Shown: positions 14,618 to 20,367 of the stretch, one piece after another
How the letters are laid out: each line of letters starts with the position of its first letter
How positions within the stretch are numbered: the first letter of the stretch is position 1
DNA from: JACQID01 sp035289125
GTDB taxonomy: Archaea; Aenigmatarchaeota; Aenigmatarchaeia; GW2011-AR5
Length of the DNA: 20,367 bases
NCBI GenBank assembly: GCA_035289125.1
Contig: DATDXW010000067.1
Location: forward strand, 1-20,367
Direction of reading: 5' to 3'
Made by a program: the position numbers and the translations under genes
The notes under the pieces: model-generated
Databases searched by the model: none
Told to the model about the DNA's origin: nothing
Seen by the model: the letters and a program-made list of their open reading frames with translations, nothing else

Positions 14618-14845
14618 TCAGTATGCGTTGTTGCCGATAAGATGCCGCATCAATGCATGGGCGCGTTTTCTCGGTGCGTTACCTATCCTGTCTTGCAATT
14701 CCCGGTCTGCCGGAGAATATCTTATATGGTCCTGCGTAGCATCTATCAGTTGCGTATCTTCCGGTTGATATGACATATTATAGAATCCTACTCCGTACAA
14801 AAACCGCATTCTGGATAAGAACGGAACTTCACAGGGATTGTACAT
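14618..14845 (-). CDS. Hypothetical small protein, 75 residues
   Basis: I do not recognise it. The ATG at 14845 has a GGAGAGAG ribosome-binding motif about 6 nt upstream and lies inside the 3' end of the preceding coiled-coil membrane gene (17-nt overlap), which suggests the last gene of that operon. A GTG at 14863 is an alternative start. The C-terminal half is polar and basic (DRELQDRIGNAPRKRAHALMRHLIG); the N-terminal half is aromatic and Met-rich. No membrane helix is evident. It could still be a chance frame. Confidence 0.45.
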   Translation of the reverse strand: MYNPCEVPFLSRMRFLYGVGFYNMSYQPEDTQLIDATQDHIRYSPADRELQDRIGNAPRKRAHALMRHLIGNNAY

Positions 14846-15401
14846 TATTGCTCTCTCCGTCACTTCCTCGGTGCATTTCTTCTGTGACGTTTTTCTCCTG
14901 TTTGCCCGAAGAATATATAAGATTCTTCCATAGAGGCAACGTTATTATGCATGCGAATGCAAATATCAAAGCGTAAACCACCCAAGGCGGCATCAGCAGC
15001 TTAGTAGCCTGACTTTCGGCATAGTTCAATTCTCTGATTTTTGCAGCATTCAGCGTTTCAAGCTGCGCCTGCTGCACTTTCAGCGATGCCAGTACCGTTT
15101 TCATTTCCTCTATTGCATTTTTCAGAAGCATCGTGCTTTCCTCGGCGCGCTTGGATTCTGCTACAGAAGCCTCTATCCGGCTTCCCATGATGGCAGTTTC
15201 TCGCGTTGCCTTTTCTATGGCATCAAGGTTTTCCACTATGTAAGTCGGGCTCCTGCCCGATGTCGGCGTTATGGTCCGTAATATGCCGTAGAGCCCGTCG
15301 CTGCCAGCTATAATAGAACCGTTTATTGCACTTTCTTCAAGAGCCACGTAGCCCGCATGGGCGGCAGCGACGACAAGCAAAGCTATTACGAGCGTTTTCA
15401 T
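14829..15401 (-). CDS. Secreted/membrane coiled-coil protein, 190 residues
   Basis: The N-terminus MKTLVIALLVVAAAHAGYVA is a signal peptide or anchor. An extracytoplasmic segment follows, then a long heptad-like helix from about 55 to 125 (AIEKATRETAIMGS... to LASLKVQQAQLETLNAAKIREL), then one C-terminal transmembrane helix PPWVVYALIFAFACIITLPLW near 139-159 and a charged cytoplasmic tail. Its start overlaps the stop of the upstream gene by 4 nt (ATGA). That neighbour has the same architecture, so the two probably form a membrane complex through their coiled coils. There is no known family that I can name. Confidence 0.75.
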   Translation of the reverse strand: MKTLVIALLVVAAAHAGYVALEESAINGSIIAGSDGLYGILRTITPTSGRSPTYIVENLDAIEKATRETAIMGSRIEASVAESKRAEESTMLLKNAIEEMKTVLASLKVQQAQLETLNAAKIRELNYAESQATKLLMPPWVVYALIFAFACIITLPLWKNLIYSSGKQEKNVTEEMHRGSDGESNNVQSL

Positions 15402-16303
15402 GATTTTGCCCTCCTAAATGCAAGATAACCATACATGCCCGCCGTCACGACAAGCAGTACAGTTGCCCAATAATCAATGCCAAACTTTCCGGAAGTTTTT
15501 GCCAGCGCGGCATCCATCTTTTTCATTATGATGCCTGTCTCGCCCTGCAGCGCGGCATTGGCATTTTTCGCGTTTATGAGAGCTATGTTCGCTTCCGTGG
15601 CGTTGTTCTTCGCTTGTTGCTCAAACTCTTTTGAAGCGTTTGCGCCCCTTTCTGCGCCGCCCAGCAACTCCGCAAGCCGCGAATTGGAGTATTCCACGGT
15701 TTCAAGCTTTTCCGTGTCTTCAATGAACGTGCCAAGCGAATGTGTGCCGAAGTATATTTCCGTTACCGGAGGCATTGGCGGCTCAAGTGCTTTTACATAA
15801 AGCGTGCGCAACGCCGGGTCAAACCTCCATTCCACGTTCCCATGGGATATAAGCGCGACAGGGACGATGCTTTCGGGCACAAAGACGTATATTCCGGAAG
15901 CATCGTTTGATGCCAGCGCGATTTTTAGCTTTCCAGATTTCACGAAGTAACTAGTTTCCCGCTCATCTATAAGAGATGAACCGTTGGGCACGATTATGAA
16001 CCCGGCTATTTTCGCGTATTGAATGAAGGAGCCGGCATCAAGAAAAGAGCCCACAGGATGATTCTCCCCGTCTATATTAATAGACTCAACGAAGGACGGG
16101 GCGCTTCCGGCGTTTTCAACCACTCCTTTTGCCAGCCCGGCGCCATTCTTTGATATAAAGTCTGCGACGTTAAGCTGCTTCTCGCTTTGCAGTTCTTTCG
16201 CGGCAGGTTCTGAAAGAATTTCTATACTGCCGGATACCTCGGCAAACGAGAATGCTAGCAGCATCACATAAGCGGCAAAAAGCAGACCATAAGCCTTCTT
16301 CAT
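15398..16303 (-). CDS. Secreted/membrane protein with C-terminal anchor, 301 residues
   Basis: A signal peptide, MKKAYGLLFAAYVMLLAFSFA, is followed by a roughly 190-residue ectodomain of beta character (for example SYFVKSGKLKIALA, GIYVFVPESIVPVALI, VTEIYFGTHSLGTFI). A helical, Ala/Asn-rich coiled-coil segment comes next (about 205-265: SNSRLAELLGGAERGANASKE...), then a C-terminal transmembrane helix YWATVLLVVTAGMYGYLAF and a short basic tail FRRAKS. Most of the chain should lie outside the cell. A TATA box at 16325-16332 gives a leaderless start at 16303. It is the first gene of an operon with the 190-residue protein. A surface or envelope role is inferred from architecture only. Confidence 0.75.
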   Translation of the reverse strand: MKKAYGLLFAAYVMLLAFSFAEVSGSIEILSEPAAKELQSEKQLNVADFISKNGAGLAKGVVENAGSAPSFVESINIDGENHPVGSFLDAGSFIQYAKIAGFIIVPNGSSLIDERETSYFVKSGKLKIALASNDASGIYVFVPESIVPVALISHGNVEWRFDPALRTLYVKALEPPMPPVTEIYFGTHSLGTFIEDTEKLETVEYSNSRLAELLGGAERGANASKEFEQQAKNNATEANIALINAKNANAALQGETGIIMKKMDAALAKTSGKFGIDYWATVLLVVTAGMYGYLAFRRAKS

Positions 16304-16324
16304 GCTAATTTCATTTATCGTATC

Positions 16325-16332
16325 TATAAAAA
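16325..16332 (-). promoter_or_regulatory. TATA box of the membrane coiled-coil operon
   Basis: On the minus strand TTTTATAG within CGTTTTTTATAGATACG is centred about 25 nt before the ATG at 16303. Confidence 0.55.
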
Positions 16333-16384
16333 ACGTTTTCGCCGCGGTGATTGGTTTGTGCTTGCGCCGCCATCTTCCCGTGCG

Positions 16385-16392
16385 CTTAAATA
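16385..16392 (+). promoter_or_regulatory. TATA box CTTAAATA upstream of the repeat cluster and RHH gene
   Basis: CTTAAATA is identical to the boxes at 4573 and 12355. A transcript starting about 25 nt downstream would carry a leader of roughly 130 nt that includes all three hairpin repeat units before the RHH start codon at 16546. Confidence 0.45.
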
Positions 16393-16424
16393 CGCTTTGG
16401 AGTTAGTGAGCGAGAAGCAACAGT

Positions 16425-16545
16425 CATAATATGGGATACGACTCGCGAGCAATGCGAGCGAGGGGTATGGATACGACTTGCGAACGAAGTGAGCGAGAAT
16501 AGTAAAGAAATAATATGGGATACGACTTGCGAAGCGAGGGGTATT
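16425..16545 (+). repeat. Three tandem hairpin repeats directly before the RHH gene
   Basis: Units carry hairpins at 16442-16462 (CTCGC stem, GC/GC inner pairs, AAT loop), 16477-16497 (CTTGC stem, AC/GT inner pairs, GAA loop) and 16526-16538 (short form, CTTGC-GAA-GCGAG). The first and last begin TAATATGGGATACGA; the last ends GAGGGGTATT directly before ATG 16546. The two long hairpins share a tandem GA/GA mismatch between the outer 5-bp and inner 2-bp stems. The units match those at 5903-6014 and 8183-8222. Confidence 0.78.
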
Positions 16546-16674
16546 ATGGACAGTGTTCAGATACGTTTGACGGAACGGCAAGTTCACGCTTTGGATGCGC
16601 TGATAAAACGTGGCATTTATCCCAGCCGCAGCGAAGCCGTGCGCGACGCCGTGCGGAAGCTCGTGGAGAAGTAG
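16546..16674 (+). CDS. Ribbon-helix-helix (CopG/Arc-type) DNA-binding protein, 42 residues
   Basis: The short chain consists of one RHH fold: strand DSVQIRLTERQ, helix VHALDALIKRG, turn YPSRSEA, helix VRDAVRKLVEK. The IRLTE strand and SRSEAVRDAV helix start are the family hallmarks. RHH proteins bind DNA as dimers through the strand. It stands alone, without a co-directional toxin gene, so an orphan antitoxin or small regulator is likely. The ATG at 16546 follows a hairpin repeat with GAGGGG 4 nt away. An in-frame ATG at 16489 lies inside a repeat hairpin and is unlikely to be used. Confidence 0.8.
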   Translation: MDSVQIRLTERQVHALDALIKRGIYPSRSEAVRDAVRKLVEK

Positions 16675-16871
16675 GAAAGATACGGACGCAAAATCCCCCG
16701 CTTTCCCGAAGGGCTTTTTCACTGGCACTGTCGTGGAATCCCGCGCCGCAACAATTTCTGGCTGCATTTATGACAATAAGTAAAGCCGAAACCAAGCCCC
16801 GCCAAAAACCGGACAATGCGCTAAAAGTTCTTTCCCTTTCACAACGCCGGCCACTTTAGTGGCGGAATTAT

Positions 16872-17201
16872 TTACAGCCGTTCGGGAACTAGGATCTTGA
16901 TACGTTCTATATGGCCAAGATGAACATAATTTATATGGCTTTTGTACCTATCTGGAACAGAATTCCAGCCTAGTATGTCAGTAAGAATCATAAATGGCAA
17001 CTCTGGTTTACCTTCGTAATTACGTTCATATCCTTCAGGTATTTTTCCTTCATCACCATTGTCATATCCAAGATAGTATCCTATGAGAGAATATCTTACA
17101 CTGGTACCTTTTGGATTATATATTACTTGCATCATGGGATGCTCTCCTGTCCCATGTTCAAAGTCTTTCAGTTCATCAATCGTCAGGCTAATTTTACTCA
17201 C
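16872..17201 (-). CDS. Hypothetical protein, AT-rich gene, 109 residues
   Basis: I do not recognise this protein. It begins with GTG (SKISLTIDELKDFEHG...), is Gly/Tyr-rich in the middle (SLIGYYLGYDNGDEG) and ends HIERIKILVPERL. No signal peptide, membrane helix or metal motif is seen. The gene is visibly richer in A+T than the flanking srp54 and ftsY genes, suggesting a separate origin. An internal ATG at 17135 is an alternative start, but the TATA box at 17238-17245 fits a start at 17201 with a short leader. Downstream lies a small hairpin GCCAC-TTTA-GTGGC (16850-16863), possibly its terminator. The 197 nt between it and the RHH gene hold nothing else that I can support. Confidence 0.6.
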   Translation of the reverse strand: MSKISLTIDELKDFEHGTGEHPMMQVIYNPKGTSVRYSLIGYYLGYDNGDEGKIPEGYERNYEGKPELPFMILTDILGWNSVPDRYKSHINYVHLGHIERIKILVPERL

Positions 17202-17237
17202 CTATTCACTGGAATAATAAATGAGAGAATAGTTAAC

Positions 17238-17245
17238 TTTATAAG
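17238..17245 (-). promoter_or_regulatory. TATA box of the 109-residue orphan
   Basis: CTTATAAA on the minus strand lies 37-44 nt before the GTG at 17201, predicting a leader of about 10-15 nt. Confidence 0.4.
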
Positions 17246-17264
17246 AGGCTACTCCGATTAGAAA

Positions 17265-17321
17265 AGGCTTCTCGTGGAAGGCGCAGAAGCGGCCAATACC
17301 CTTACTTTCTGCGCAAAGCCT
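17265..17321 (-). terminator. Bulged hairpin with T-tract after ftsY
   Basis: GCGCAGAA (17281-17288) pairs exactly with TTCTGCGC (17307-17314), and AGGCTT (17265-17270) pairs exactly with AAGCCT (17316-17321), giving two coaxial stems with a bulge. On the minus strand the structure starts about 23 nt after the ftsY stop and ends AAGCCTTTTCTAA, so it looks like an intrinsic-type terminator or mRNA 3'-end stabiliser for the ribK-eif6-pfdA-ftsY operon. Confidence 0.5.
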
Positions 17322-17344
17322 CTGATGACGAGCTTTTCGCGTGA

Positions 17345-18454
17345 TTACTCTAGCAACCCGTCCGCTATCTTTTCAGCGTCAAATCTCTCCAGGTCCTCGT
17401 AATTCTGCCCGGTGCCTAAGTATAGTATCGGCTTTTTCGTGACATACGTGGCGGAAAGACAGGCACCGCCCTTTCCATAGACGTCCGCTTTCGTGAGTAT
17501 CATGGCGTCTATTCCTACGGTTTCGTCGTATCGCTTCGCTTGCTCGTAGATGTCGTTCCCCGTAAGCGAGTCCAGCACCAGTATCTTCAGGTCAGGCTTG
17601 TTCACGCGCGCGACTTTCTTCAACTCGTCCATTAAATTCACGTTTGCGTGCGAGCGGCCTGCAGTGTCGCCTATCACCAGTTTCGCCCCTCTCGCCTCTG
17701 CGTGCTTGCGCGCGTCAAATATTACCGCCGCTGAATCCGCGCCGTATGTGTGCTTTATGAGCTCAAAACCCGCCCTGCGCGCGTGCTCCTCCAGCTGCTC
17801 AATGGATGCGGCGCGGAACGTGTCGCCTGCTGCCACCACGGGCGTAAACTCCTTCAGCATGTAGGCAAGCTTGGCTATCGTCGTGGTCTTCCCGGCGCCG
17901 TTGCTCCCGAAAACAAGTATAGTGAATGTGCCCTGCTTTTCGACGATGAGTCTTCGTAAATCAATGTCCGGCTGGTTCATGACGTTCTTTATCGCTTCCT
18001 TTAACGCCCGTTTCGTCTCTTTTTCCGCGTCATTCCTTCCTACGCTTTTCCCGACAAGCGATGCTTTCACGTCGTCACATATCTTTTCCGCCGCCGCCAG
18101 CGCAACATCGTTTTCAATGAGCGCGACTTTCAGCACGACAGTTATATTATCTATGTCCTTCTCTTCCAGCGCCTTCTCGGTTAATTTTTTTATCAGCCCG
18201 GAGAGAAATCCCTTTTTTTCTTCCTTCGTCTCTGTCGGCTCCTCTTCCGCAGGTATGGTAACGCGCTCTTCAATTATAGAAGGCAGTTCGTCTGTCGATT
18301 TTTGTAGTTCTTCACCGCCTTCCTGCACTGTCGTTTCCTGCTGCGTTGTTTCCTGTTGCTGCTCTTCCCGTTCAATTTCCTGCCTTATCTCTTCTTTCTT
18401 CTCTGCTTCCTTTGAGAACAAGCCTTTCAGGCGCTTCTTAAGCGATTCAAACAT
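17345..18454 (-). CDS. ftsY: Signal recognition particle receptor FtsY
   Basis: FtsY is the membrane-associated SRP GTPase receptor. The 369-residue protein starts with an amphipathic basic helix (MFESLKKRLKGLFSK) for membrane contact, then an acidic Glu/Gln/Thr-rich linker (about 18-80), then the N domain. The G domain has P-loop GSNGAGKTTT (183-192), AGDTFRAASIEQL, GDTAGR and TKADVYGKGG. The ATG at 18454 is preferred; a GTG at 18463 overlaps the prefoldin stop (GTGA) and would add three residues. It is the last gene of its operon and is followed by a hairpin with a T-tract. Confidence 0.97.
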   Translation of the reverse strand: MFESLKKRLKGLFSKEAEKKEEIRQEIEREEQQQETTQQETTVQEGGEELQKSTDELPSIIEERVTIPAEEEPTETKEEKKGFLSGLIKKLTEKALEEKDIDNITVVLKVALIENDVALAAAEKICDDVKASLVGKSVGRNDAEKETKRALKEAIKNVMNQPDIDLRRLIVEKQGTFTILVFGSNGAGKTTTIAKLAYMLKEFTPVVAAGDTFRAASIEQLEEHARRAGFELIKHTYGADSAAVIFDARKHAEARGAKLVIGDTAGRSHANVNLMDELKKVARVNKPDLKILVLDSLTGNDIYEQAKRYDETVGIDAMILTKADVYGKGGACLSATYVTKKPILYLGTGQNYEDLERFDAEKIADGLLE

Positions 18455-18459
18455 CGCGC

Positions 18460-18867
18460 TCACTTTGCAAGCTTCTGGAGCTCTTCTTCCAGAGATTCTA
18501 TTTCTTTCATATAATGAGCGACCAGGACATCCATCTCTCCGGCAAGCTTTGCTGCCTCTTCTTCCCGCTCCGTAAGAAGCGTGATAGCCTTTTCGCGCGT
18601 CTCTTCCACTATCACGTTGGCGCCTATGCTTACCATGAAGCTGCCCGCGTCTTCAAGCGAGGCTTTGGCGAACATGCCCGCCCCGACCGGAGACCAGAGC
18701 GATTTGCCTGCGGACGAGGCATTCAGGCTTTTCAGAGTCTCCAGCGCTACCTTTATCTCCGCGGCTTTTTCTTCAATCGAGGAGCGCTCCTGAAGCATGC
18801 CGGTTATCTGCTGCTTCAGTATCTGGTACTGGAGATATTTCTTCTGCAATTCTTCTTTTTGTTCCAT
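18460..18867 (-). CDS. pfdA: Prefoldin alpha subunit
   Basis: Prefoldin is the jellyfish-shaped chaperone that holds unfolded proteins and passes them to the thermosome. The 135-residue chain has the two long coiled-coil helices (MEQKEELQKKYLQYQILKQQ at the N-terminus; EEEAAKLAGEMDVLVAHYMKEI at the C-terminus) bracketing the hairpin core with SLWSPVGAGMFAKASLED and VSIGANVIVEET, which is typical of the alpha subunit. It lies 21 nt after eif6 and overlaps or abuts ftsY, a conserved archaeal order. Confidence 0.95.
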   Translation of the reverse strand: MEQKEELQKKYLQYQILKQQITGMLQERSSIEEKAAEIKVALETLKSLNASSAGKSLWSPVGAGMFAKASLEDAGSFMVSIGANVIVEETREKAITLLTEREEEAAKLAGEMDVLVAHYMKEIESLEEELQKLAK

Positions 18868-18888
18868 TTAATTACCTCGTCCGGAAAC

Positions 18889-19530
18889 TTATAAAAACCC
18901 AAGCGCTTCCGTGATGTTGCCGAGTTCCGGTCCGGATGACGCCGGCGACGCGGCAAAGCCGCGCGAATTGGCGATTATCCCTGCCCTAACGTAAGGCGAA
19001 CCGAAGTTGACCGTGCCTATCATCGCGCGCACGCCAAGCACTTCTTCTATTATCCGTTTTTCCCCGTCTTTCACGCGCGGATGCACAAGGCATCCCTTGT
19101 TCGTGGCGAGCGCCGCGCTGCCGATTATGCCCAGCCCGGCGATTCCCGACACTGCCGTTCTGACGTTCAAAAAATTCCCTATTTCTTTCGCGCTTTTACG
19201 TAACAATGGCGAAATGATGGCGCCATAGTCGTTAGCGAGTATGAGATTCCCTATGGCAGTATGCTTCGTTTCAATTTTTAGTATATTCAGGTTGCCCGGA
19301 AACCGCGAGAAGTCCTCGGCTATTCGCGCCACCACAATGCCTGTAGCGTTTCCGGCGGCGAACAATCCCGCCAGGTCAGTGTTGAAAAGGATGGCACTCA
19401 CTCGCTCAACACCCATCTCCTTCGCCGCTTGCTTTGACTCTTTGGAAGGCATCCCGGATATTAGTTTCTTATCCGTGCAGAAGCCGTGCAATCCGATGTT
19501 CGTGTCGCCGTCAGCCGTTATTTTTATCAT
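18889..19530 (-). CDS. eif6: Translation initiation factor eIF6 (ribosome anti-association factor)
   Basis: aIF6 binds the large ribosomal subunit and prevents premature joining with the small subunit. The 213-residue protein shows the pentein-type internal repeats: NIGLHGFCTDKKLI, AILFNTDLAGLFAAGNATGIVV, TAIGNLILANDYGAIISPLL, GSAALATNKGCLVHPR and IGTVNFGSPYVRAGIIANSRG. The ATG at 19530 overlaps the 3' end of ribK by 20 nt. In most archaea rpl39e and rpl31e precede this gene and rpl20a (LX) follows it; none is present here. Confidence 0.96.
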   Translation of the reverse strand: MIKITADGDTNIGLHGFCTDKKLISGMPSKESKQAAKEMGVERVSAILFNTDLAGLFAAGNATGIVVARIAEDFSRFPGNLNILKIETKHTAIGNLILANDYGAIISPLLRKSAKEIGNFLNVRTAVSGIAGLGIIGSAALATNKGCLVHPRVKDGEKRIIEEVLGVRAMIGTVNFGSPYVRAGIIANSRGFAASPASSGPELGNITEALGFL

Positions 19531-19978
19531 CGTTCTTCCCCGTTTTCATCATAATTTTCTGGAATATACCGAAGCCCGGAACCTTTGTTTTTCTGAAGGC
19601 ATCTGTGAGTTCTATGCCGACTTCATCGCCGTCCTTTAGCTTTAATTTTTCTCTTAGGTTCACCGAAGACAGCAATTCTACGACGTTCTTCGGGTATACA
19701 TCTTCCGTTTGCCTCATTGCCCAGCACTGCTCCGAGCCAGCTAACGACGTGAGCGTTGCCGGCGCAAGGTAAGCTTCCACCTTCGGCTTGCCGTTAATCA
19801 ACAAATGCTCTATTTTCTTCTCTGCGCGTATCTCCATGTCCACTTCTTCAGTCGTTCTCACGTTCAGCGTCCCCGCGAACGGCTTGAATCCCAGCATTCC
19901 GGTAAGTCTGCTGCTCCACTTCAAGATGAGGTCTTTGCCCCTTTCAAATCCGGAGAATACCGTGCCTTTCACGCGCAT
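19511..19978 (-). CDS. ribK: CTP-dependent riboflavin kinase
   Basis: This archaeal enzyme phosphorylates riboflavin to FMN using CTP. The 155-residue chain has the family's cradle-loop barrel motifs: KGTVFSGFERGKDLI near the N-terminus, MLGFKPFAGTLNVR (about 28-41), IEHLLINGKPKVEAYLAPATL, and the C-terminal LRE-KLKLKDGDEVGIELT. The C-terminal tail beyond LTDAF is Lys-rich and overlaps eif6. A TATA box at 20000-20007 and an ATG at 19978 indicate that it is the first gene of the ribK-eif6-pfdA-ftsY operon. Confidence 0.92.
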   Translation of the reverse strand: MRVKGTVFSGFERGKDLILKWSSRLTGMLGFKPFAGTLNVRTTEEVDMEIRAEKKIEHLLINGKPKVEAYLAPATLTSLAGSEQCWAMRQTEDVYPKNVVELLSSVNLREKLKLKDGDEVGIELTDAFRKTKVPGFGIFQKIMMKTGKNDDKNNG

Positions 19979-19999
19979 AGTTACAATATCGTGGAATGG

Positions 20000-20007
20000 T
20001 ATATAAA
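20000..20007 (-). promoter_or_regulatory. TATA box of the ribK-eif6-pfdA-ftsY operon
   Basis: TTTATATA on the minus strand (within GATTTTATATACC) lies 22-29 nt before the ribK ATG at 19978, matching a leaderless archaeal promoter. Confidence 0.6.
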
Positions 20008-20069
20008 ATCAATTTGAAGTAAAGAAAACGGCGCAAGCTAAATATTCACCGAGTAGATGACAGAAGGAT

Positions 20070-20105
20070 AATACATAAATGTATTGAACAAATAGCATAT
20101 TTTTT
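20070..20105 (+). other. Perfect palindrome and T6 tract in the gap upstream of ribK
   Basis: AATACAT-AA-ATGTATT (20070-20085) is a perfect 7-bp dyad, followed 14 nt later by six T residues (20100-20105) on the plus strand. It may be a regulator site or a weak terminator. The rest of 20009-20188 is AT-rich; I see no RNA gene there, and no protein gene that I would defend. Confidence 0.3.
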
Positions 20106-20178
20106 GCTCGCGCGTACTACCACAACAACCGTACCACACTATCATTCAAGATGGGAGGCAGTGTATATCTTATCATAT

Positions 20179-20183
20179 AAAAA
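20179..20183 (-). terminator. Oligo-T after the right-edge gene
   Basis: TTTTT on the minus strand follows the stop codon at 20189-20191 by 5 nt (TGAAGCGGTTTTTATA), a plausible terminator for the partial gene. Confidence 0.35.
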
Positions 20184-20188
20184 CCGCT

Positions 20189-20367
20189 TCAGACTTCCTG
20201 CTTCTTCGCGGCTTCCACGCTCTTTGCCGCCTTCACGTCCATTTTTGTCTGCTCCTTGGTGGACATTTCCTTTGCGCTTTCTATCTTTTTCTCCAGCTCC
20301 TCGTTTTTCTTCGCCTGCGGGCTGGTGTGCTCCTTCTTCTCTCCGTCCTTGCCGTGCTGTTCCTTTG
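20189..20367 (-). CDS. C-terminal part of a Lys/Glu-rich protein, truncated by window end
   Basis: The minus strand is open from the window edge to a TGA at 20189-20191, giving 59 residues with no start upstream in the window. The sequence is highly charged and low in complexity (GKDGEKKEHTSPQAKKNEEL, EKKIESAKEMSTKEQTKMDV, KAAKSVEAAKKQEV), probably helical and exposed, such as a C-terminal extension. The reading frame is supported by uniform codon use and by a following oligo-T tract. Function and family cannot be told from the tail alone. Confidence 0.6.
   Translation of the reverse strand, partial: KEQHGKDGEKKEHTSPQAKKNEELEKKIESAKEMSTKEQTKMDVKAAKSVEAAKKQEV

Noticed and set aside
16489..16545. 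N-terminal extension of the RHH protein from the ATG at 16489
   Set aside because: The extension would be translated from a repeat unit; the RHH fold starts at the 16546 ATG, which has GAGGGG upstream.
16515..16859. Open frames of 114 codons (+) and 90 codons (- strand, 16544-16816) overlapping the RHH gene
   Set aside because: Both run through the hairpin repeat or the RHH gene in another frame, have no ribosome site or promoter of their own, and encode compositionally odd Arg/Pro/Ser-rich products.
16546..17201. RHH gene plus the 109-residue orphan as a toxin-antitoxin pair
   Set aside because: The two genes are convergent with separate promoters and 197 nt between them; toxin-antitoxin pairs are normally co-directional and overlapping.
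17321..17345. Box C/D sRNA suggested by CTGATGACGAG
   Set aside because: A C-box-like TGATGA is present, but no D box (CTGA) follows at a suitable distance, and the region is explained by the ftsY terminator.
20009..20098. 29-codon hydrophobic ORF on the minus strand (MLFVQYIYVL...)
   Set aside because: It runs into the ribK TATA box, has no clear promoter at the right distance, and is very short in an AT-rich gap.

Overview
The window is archaeal chromosomal DNA. It carries a 20S proteasome alpha subunit, eIF6, prefoldin alpha, a CTP-dependent riboflavin kinase, SRP54, FtsY and a geranylgeranyl reductase. Several first genes have a TATA-like box about 22-30 nt before the start codon, which suggests leaderless transcripts, whereas operon-internal genes often have GAGG-type Shine-Dalgarno motifs. 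Compact packing, many small orphan genes and the lack of rpl39e, rpl31e and rpl20a (LX) around eif6 fit a small-genome archaeon of the DPANN/Micrarchaeota kind. That placement is inference; no 16S rRNA is present.

Region 1 (1-4102, +): a 2-oxoacid:ferredoxin oxidoreductase, with the alpha subunit cut by the window start. The beta subunit is interrupted by a 357-residue intein exactly at a [4Fe-4S] ligand cysteine. An overlapping FAD-dependent geranylgeranyl reductase follows and may use the ferredoxin reduced by the oxidoreductase. Region 2 (4103-5477): an orphan protein, a protein with TraB/ChaN/EreA-like motifs, and an intergenic stretch with two perfect hairpins and the promoter/operator of the next gene.

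Region 3 (5478-11099, +): a PadR-type regulator with a C-terminal CxxC, then a full SUF iron-sulfur assembly operon: sufC, sufB, sufD, sufS, a 54-residue two-helix membrane protein and sufU. A dispersed hairpin repeat ends directly at the start codons of sufC and sufD and supplies their Shine-Dalgarno sequence. The same repeat precedes a ribbon-helix-helix gene at 16546. Paired-base changes between copies preserve the stem. I consider this repeat the most interesting undescribed element in the window.

Region 4 (11096-13276): psmA with an orphan downstream gene on the minus strand, a divergent pentapeptide-repeat gene, and a 44-codon gene with its own promoter. Region 5 (13277-17344): SRP54, an operon of two signal-peptide/coiled-coil/C-terminal-TM proteins plus a small orphan, the repeat cluster with the RHH gene, and an AT-rich orphan. 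Region 6 (17345-20367, -): the operon ribK-eif6-pfdA-ftsY, and at the right edge the C-terminal part of a Lys/Glu-rich protein. No rRNA, tRNA, CRISPR array or transposase was seen.
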